A stretch of DNA of 7,706 nt, from the NCBI GenBank assembly GCA_022360075.1, contig JAKSDN010000469.1:1-7706 (forward strand). Reading direction: 5' to 3'. Shown piece by piece: positions 4,849 to 7,706 of this stretch. The notes below the pieces were generated by a model. It did no database searches and had not been told where the DNA came from. It saw only the letters and a list, made by a program, of their open reading frames with translations. The translations under genes and the position numbers were made by a program. Each line of letters begins with the position of its first letter. Position 1 is the stretch's first letter. The DNA comes from Kiloniellales bacterium. GTDB lineage: Bacteria > Pseudomonadota > Alphaproteobacteria > Kiloniellales > JAKSDN01.

Positions 4849-6192
4849 ATGGCCCTGCCCAGCCACGTCAAATACCTCGTCATCGGTGCCGGCATCCACG
4901 GTCTCTCGACCGCCTGGCACCTGGCCGCAAGGCTGCGGGCCCAAGGCAAGGGCGACGGCGAGGACGTCCTGGTGCTCGACAAGACGGCGATCGCTGCTGG
5001 GGCATCCGGGATTGCCTGCGGCGTGGTGCGCAACAACTACTTCCAGCCGGCGATGCGCGAGCTCATGGCCCAATGCGTCGAGGTCTGGGAAAGCGATCCG
5101 AAGGCCTTCAGCTATCATCCCGTTGGCTACATGCAGATCAGCCCCGAGGCGATGCGTGCCGACGTCGCCTCGATCCACGAGCAGCAGCAGGCGATCGGCT
5201 ACGACTCCGTCTTCGTCGAGGGCGCGGCCGAGTCCGAGGCCTACATGAAGGGCCTGTTCGACGACTGGCAGGCCAAGGGCATCACCTCGGTGCTGCACGA
5301 GAAGAAGGGCGGCTACGCCAACAACACCGCTGCGATCTACGGTATCGCCGGCAAGGCCGAGGCGCTCGGCGTGCGGATCGCCACGGGCGTGACGGTGACC
5401 GGCTTCGAGACCGGCCACAACTCCGATGCCGTGACCGGCGTGTTGACCGACCGCGGGCGGATCGGCTGCGAGCAGGTGGTGGTCGGGGTCGGCCCCTGGA
5501 TCAACCAGCTCTGGAACCTGCTCGAACTGCCCAAGGAGGTCTCGATCAAGGGCTCGGATGGCGCGCTGCATGAGGGCATCCCCATGTGGCGCTACTGGGC
5601 GCTGGAGGAGGGCACGCTCGGCGTCGATCCGGACTTGCAGAAGACCAACGACGGCGCGATGCCGCCGGTCATGCATGTCGACTCCGACGCGCCGCTGCTC
5701 TCCGATGTCGACGGCTCGGTCATCACCGAGGAGATGTGGGGCATCTACTACAAGCCCGACTTCAACTTCGGCGGCGTGCAGGGCGGCGCGATGCCCTACA
5801 AGGTCGACAAGCCCGTCGACGACGTGGCGATCGATCCCTACGGCCCGGAATCGCCGGAATTCATCGTCGACGACAACTTCGCGCACATGTGGTGCTCTGC
5901 GCTGGCGCACTGCCAGAAGCGTTTCGAGGGCAAGATCGTCAAGTACAAGAAGGAGCCTTCGGGCGGCCTCGGTTGCTTCACGCCGGACTCCTTTCCGGTC
6001 TTCGACCGCTTCCGCGACAACGTCTACGTCATCGCCGACTCGAACCACGGCTACAAGATGATCGGCGTCGGCAAGCTGGTCGCCGAGGAGCTGACCGGCG
6101 GCAGGGCCGCACTCCTGGAGCCGTTCCGCTTCTCGCGTTACGCCGAGGGCAAGCTCCACCCGGTTTCGAACAGTCCGTTCCCGTGGAGCTGA
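4849..6192 (+). CDS. FAD-dependent oxidoreductase, DAO/SoxB-like (447 aa)
   Basis: This is a cytoplasmic flavoprotein of the D-amino-acid oxidase superfamily, closest in feel to sarcosine oxidase beta and dimethylglycine dehydrogenase-type enzymes, which oxidise secondary or tertiary amines at a C-N bond. The ADP-binding Rossmann motif VIGAGIHGLSTAWHL is at residues 11-25, with D44 ending the second strand (LVLDK). ASGIACGVVRNNYFQPAM (about 52-69) matches the SoxB-like loop near the flavin, with Arg-x-Asn-Tyr. VVGVGPWINQL (211-221) is the usual second FAD-contact strand. The C-terminal part has FTPDSFPVFD and VIADSNHGYKMIGVGKLVAE (394-413), the typical flavin-pyrimidine-side ending. Length is normal for one subunit. 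The ATG at 4849 follows GAGAGG (4837-4842) by 6 bases; the frame is open far upstream, but that part lies opposite gntR. The likely operon partner is the ligase 134 bp downstream. The substrate is unknown; a glutamylated or methylated amine fits the context. Confidence 0.85.
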   Translation: MALPSHVKYLVIGAGIHGLSTAWHLAARLRAQGKGDGEDVLVLDKTAIAAGASGIACGVVRNNYFQPAMRELMAQCVEVWESDPKAFSYHPVGYMQISPEAMRADVASIHEQQQAIGYDSVFVEGAAESEAYMKGLFDDWQAKGITSVLHEKKGGYANNTAAIYGIAGKAEALGVRIATGVTVTGFETGHNSDAVTGVLTDRGRIGCEQVVVGVGPWINQLWNLLELPKEVSIKGSDGALHEGIPMWRYWALEEGTLGVDPDLQKTNDGAMPPVMHVDSDAPLLSDVDGSVITEEMWGIYYKPDFNFGGVQGGAMPYKVDKPVDDVAIDPYGPESPEFIVDDNFAHMWCSALAHCQKRFEGKIVKYKKEPSGGLGCFTPDSFPVFDRFRDNVYVIADSNHGYKMIGVGKLVAEELTGGRAALLEPFRFSRYAEGKLHPVSNSPFPWS

Positions 6193-6260
6193 CTCGGGAA
6201 CGCCGCAGATACGGGAGGCCCGGTCACTAGGCTCGGTGCCGAACGCACAGGCGTCGAAAA

Positions 6261-6278
6261 CGGTCCACTATGGGACCG
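6261..6278. promoter_or_regulatory. Palindrome in the oxidoreductase-ligase spacer
   Basis: CGGTCC and GGACCG form a perfect 6-bp inverted repeat around ACTATG. The element lies midway in the 134-bp spacer, about 50 bases before the ligase start. No T-run follows, so it is not a standard terminator. It may be an operator or an mRNA-processing or stability hairpin. Confidence 0.35.
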
Positions 6279-6326
6279 AACAACATCCAAAGGACGGGGC
6301 AGAGGCGAAAGAGGGAGGAAGACGAC

Positions 6327-7706
6327 ATGGCGCGACAGACCAAGAGCGCGGCTAAGAAGAGCCGATCCAAGAAGAGCGCTGCGAGCCCACGCGGGGATAC
6401 GGATCTGGAGCTGCACGTCAACGCACCCGGCAGGGCGCGCTTGGTGAAGCAAGTTCGCGAGAAGATCAAGGAACTGGGGATCACCTATATCTACTACCAG
6501 TTCATCTCGGTCACCGGGCGCATCGTCGGCAAGGGCATCCCGGCCGACCATTGGGAGCAGATCGCCGAACGCGGCTTCCAGCTCGTCTACGGCTCGACCG
6601 CCAATCTCTATACCGACCGGCACGGCCAATACATCGGCTACGGGCCGGAGGCCTCGGAGCTGGTCGGCATTCCCGATCCCGAGACCTTCTGCCAGTTGCC
6701 TTGGGACAAGCGCGTGGCGCGAGTCTTCTGCACCTGCTTCCGGAACCGGGAGGAGGACGTCGATCCGGGCGCGCATCTGACGTCCGATTGCCGCGGCAAT
6801 CTCCGCATCTTCCACGAGGAGTTCCAGAAGAAGCACAAGGGGCTGCACCTGCGCCACGGCACCGAGCCGGAGATGATGTGGCTGAAGCGCGGCGAGAATG
6901 GCCTGCCGGACGGCGGCTTCTCCAAGCCGAACTGCTATCACATCGACCAGTTCGAGTCGCTGCGGCCGACCTTCATGAAGGTGATCGAGTACTCGCGGGC
7001 CATGGGACTCGACATGATCCAGGGCGACCACGAGGACGCGCCCGGTCAGCTCGAGCTCAACTTCACCTTCGACGACGCGCTGCGCACCTGCGACCGCCTG
7101 ACCACCTATCGCCAGATCTGCAAGCAGGTCGCGCGCGAGAACAACCTGATCGCCTGCTTCATGTCCAAGCCGTTCATGGGCGTGTCCGCGTCCGGCTGCC
7201 ACCACAACATCTCGTTCTGGCGCGGCGGCGAGGACAGCGTGAACCCGCTCGGCCAAACGGACCTGCCGGGGATGGAAGGCAACTTCACCTATCTGCGCGG
7301 CGGCGAGAACACGTTCATGCCCGACACCGACGACATCCAGCTTCCGGGCAAGGTGGGGCTCAACGTGATCGGCGGCATCGTCGAGCACCTGAACGCGTTG
7401 ACCGCGATCGGATGCTCGACGGTGAATTCCTACCGGCGGCTCTGGGACACCGGCTTCTGGGCGCCGCTGTTCGCCGACTGGGGCTATCAGAACCGCACCA
7501 CCGGGCTGCGCGTCTCCGCGCCCGGCCGCTTCGAGTACCGGGCCGTGGACTCCATGGTGAACCCCTACCTGATGGCCGCCGCGATCGTTCAGGCGGCCGA
7601 CGACGGCATCAAGCGCGACCTCGACCCGGGCAAGCCGGAGGAGCGCAACATCTACGAGGCGATGGAAGCCGGCAAGGTGGTCAAGAAGCTGCCCATGAAC
7701 CTGGGC
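6327..7706 (+). CDS. Glutamine-synthetase-like gamma-glutamyl ligase, 3' end missing
   Basis: The visible 460 residues cover most of a GS family ligase, an ATP-dependent enzyme that joins glutamate to ammonia or an amine. An unusual Lys/Ser-rich tail (1-20) precedes the beta-grasp domain (about 45-135). Catalytic-domain motifs follow in order: GTEPEMM (E180, E182), DHEDAPGQLE (E236, E243), SASGCHHN (about 287-294), NSYRRL (367-372), NRTTGLRV (389-396) and RFEYRAVDSMVNPYL (401-415). These match the metal, ATP and glutamate ligands of GS-I. The flap Glu that takes a proton from ammonium in GS-I (YEAP) is replaced by Trp378 in FWAP. Loss of that residue is seen in ligases using amines, such as PuuA-type gamma-glutamylputrescine synthetase. 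Start ATG 6327 follows GGGAGGAA (6312-6319) closely. Roughly 40-60 residues, where a GS-I adenylation Tyr would lie, are off the edge. It does not look like GlnT or GmaS by its N-terminal motifs. The substrate is not known. Confidence 0.9.
   Translation, partial: MARQTKSAAKKSRSKKSAASPRGDTDLELHVNAPGRARLVKQVREKIKELGITYIYYQFISVTGRIVGKGIPADHWEQIAERGFQLVYGSTANLYTDRHGQYIGYGPEASELVGIPDPETFCQLPWDKRVARVFCTCFRNREEDVDPGAHLTSDCRGNLRIFHEEFQKKHKGLHLRHGTEPEMMWLKRGENGLPDGGFSKPNCYHIDQFESLRPTFMKVIEYSRAMGLDMIQGDHEDAPGQLELNFTFDDALRTCDRLTTYRQICKQVARENNLIACFMSKPFMGVSASGCHHNISFWRGGEDSVNPLGQTDLPGMEGNFTYLRGGENTFMPDTDDIQLPGKVGLNVIGGIVEHLNALTAIGCSTVNSYRRLWDTGFWAPLFADWGYQNRTTGLRVSAPGRFEYRAVDSMVNPYLMAAAIVQAADDGIKRDLDPGKPEERNIYEAMEAGKVVKKLPMNLG

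Noticed and set aside
4771..6159. Minus-strand open frame (462 codons) opposite the FAD oxidoreductase
   Set aside because: It mirrors the codon structure of the real gene and shows no recognisable motifs.
6138..7388. Minus-strand open frame (416 codons) opposite the ligase
   Set aside because: Antisense to a gene with all GS motifs. The translation is low-complexity Val/Leu/Ala/Asp-rich, typical of a GC shadow.
1..7706. CRISPR array, tRNA or rRNA genes
   Set aside because: No regularly spaced direct repeats of CRISPR size, and no cloverleaf or rRNA-like sequence was seen on either strand.

Overview
The window looks like a high-GC alphaproteobacterial chromosome, plausibly a Rhodospirillales- or Rhizobiales-like organism. 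This is inferred from protein style, the types of remnant genes, and two short palindromic repeats of a kind common in that class; no marker gene fixes the taxon. It splits into a degraded accessory region (about 1-1900) and an intact nitrogen/amine metabolism region (about 2150-7706).

Accessory region. A C-terminal remnant of an IS256-type (mutator) transposase on the minus strand carries a 25-bp palindrome-bearing insertion and a further frameshift. It abuts a C-terminal remnant of an IS1595-type transposase on the plus strand. Next comes a noticeably AT-richer plus-strand gene pair: an uncharacterised 97-aa protein overlapping a HEPN-like helical protein of about 156 aa, with two palindromes upstream. 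The HEPN gene has no ordinary start codon in front of its conserved N-terminus. Tail to tail with it lies a decayed minus-strand hypothetical gene with one stop and two frameshifts. A REP-like palindrome at 1962-1990 and an intergenic stretch separate this from the metabolic genes.

Metabolic region. Three minus-strand genes (gntR, amt and a 71-aa single-pass membrane protein) lie divergently from two plus-strand genes (an FAD-dependent oxidoreductase of the DAO/SoxB type and a glutamine-synthetase-like ligase that runs off the right edge). The 189-bp divergent region holds two consecutive pairs of 11-bp tandem repeats, a candidate operator. A good hairpin follows the membrane-protein gene.

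Working together (inference). An Amt-type ammonium or methylammonium channel, an FCD-type GntR regulator, a SoxB-like flavoenzyme and a ligase that keeps the glutamine synthetase catalytic residues but has Trp where the ammonium-handling flap Glu should be fit uptake and gamma-glutamylation or oxidation of a small amine better than ordinary ammonium assimilation. The substrate cannot be read from the sequence. The most novel-looking items are the HEPN-like pair, the Amt-linked small membrane protein, and the divergent ligase/oxidoreductase pair with its repeat array.
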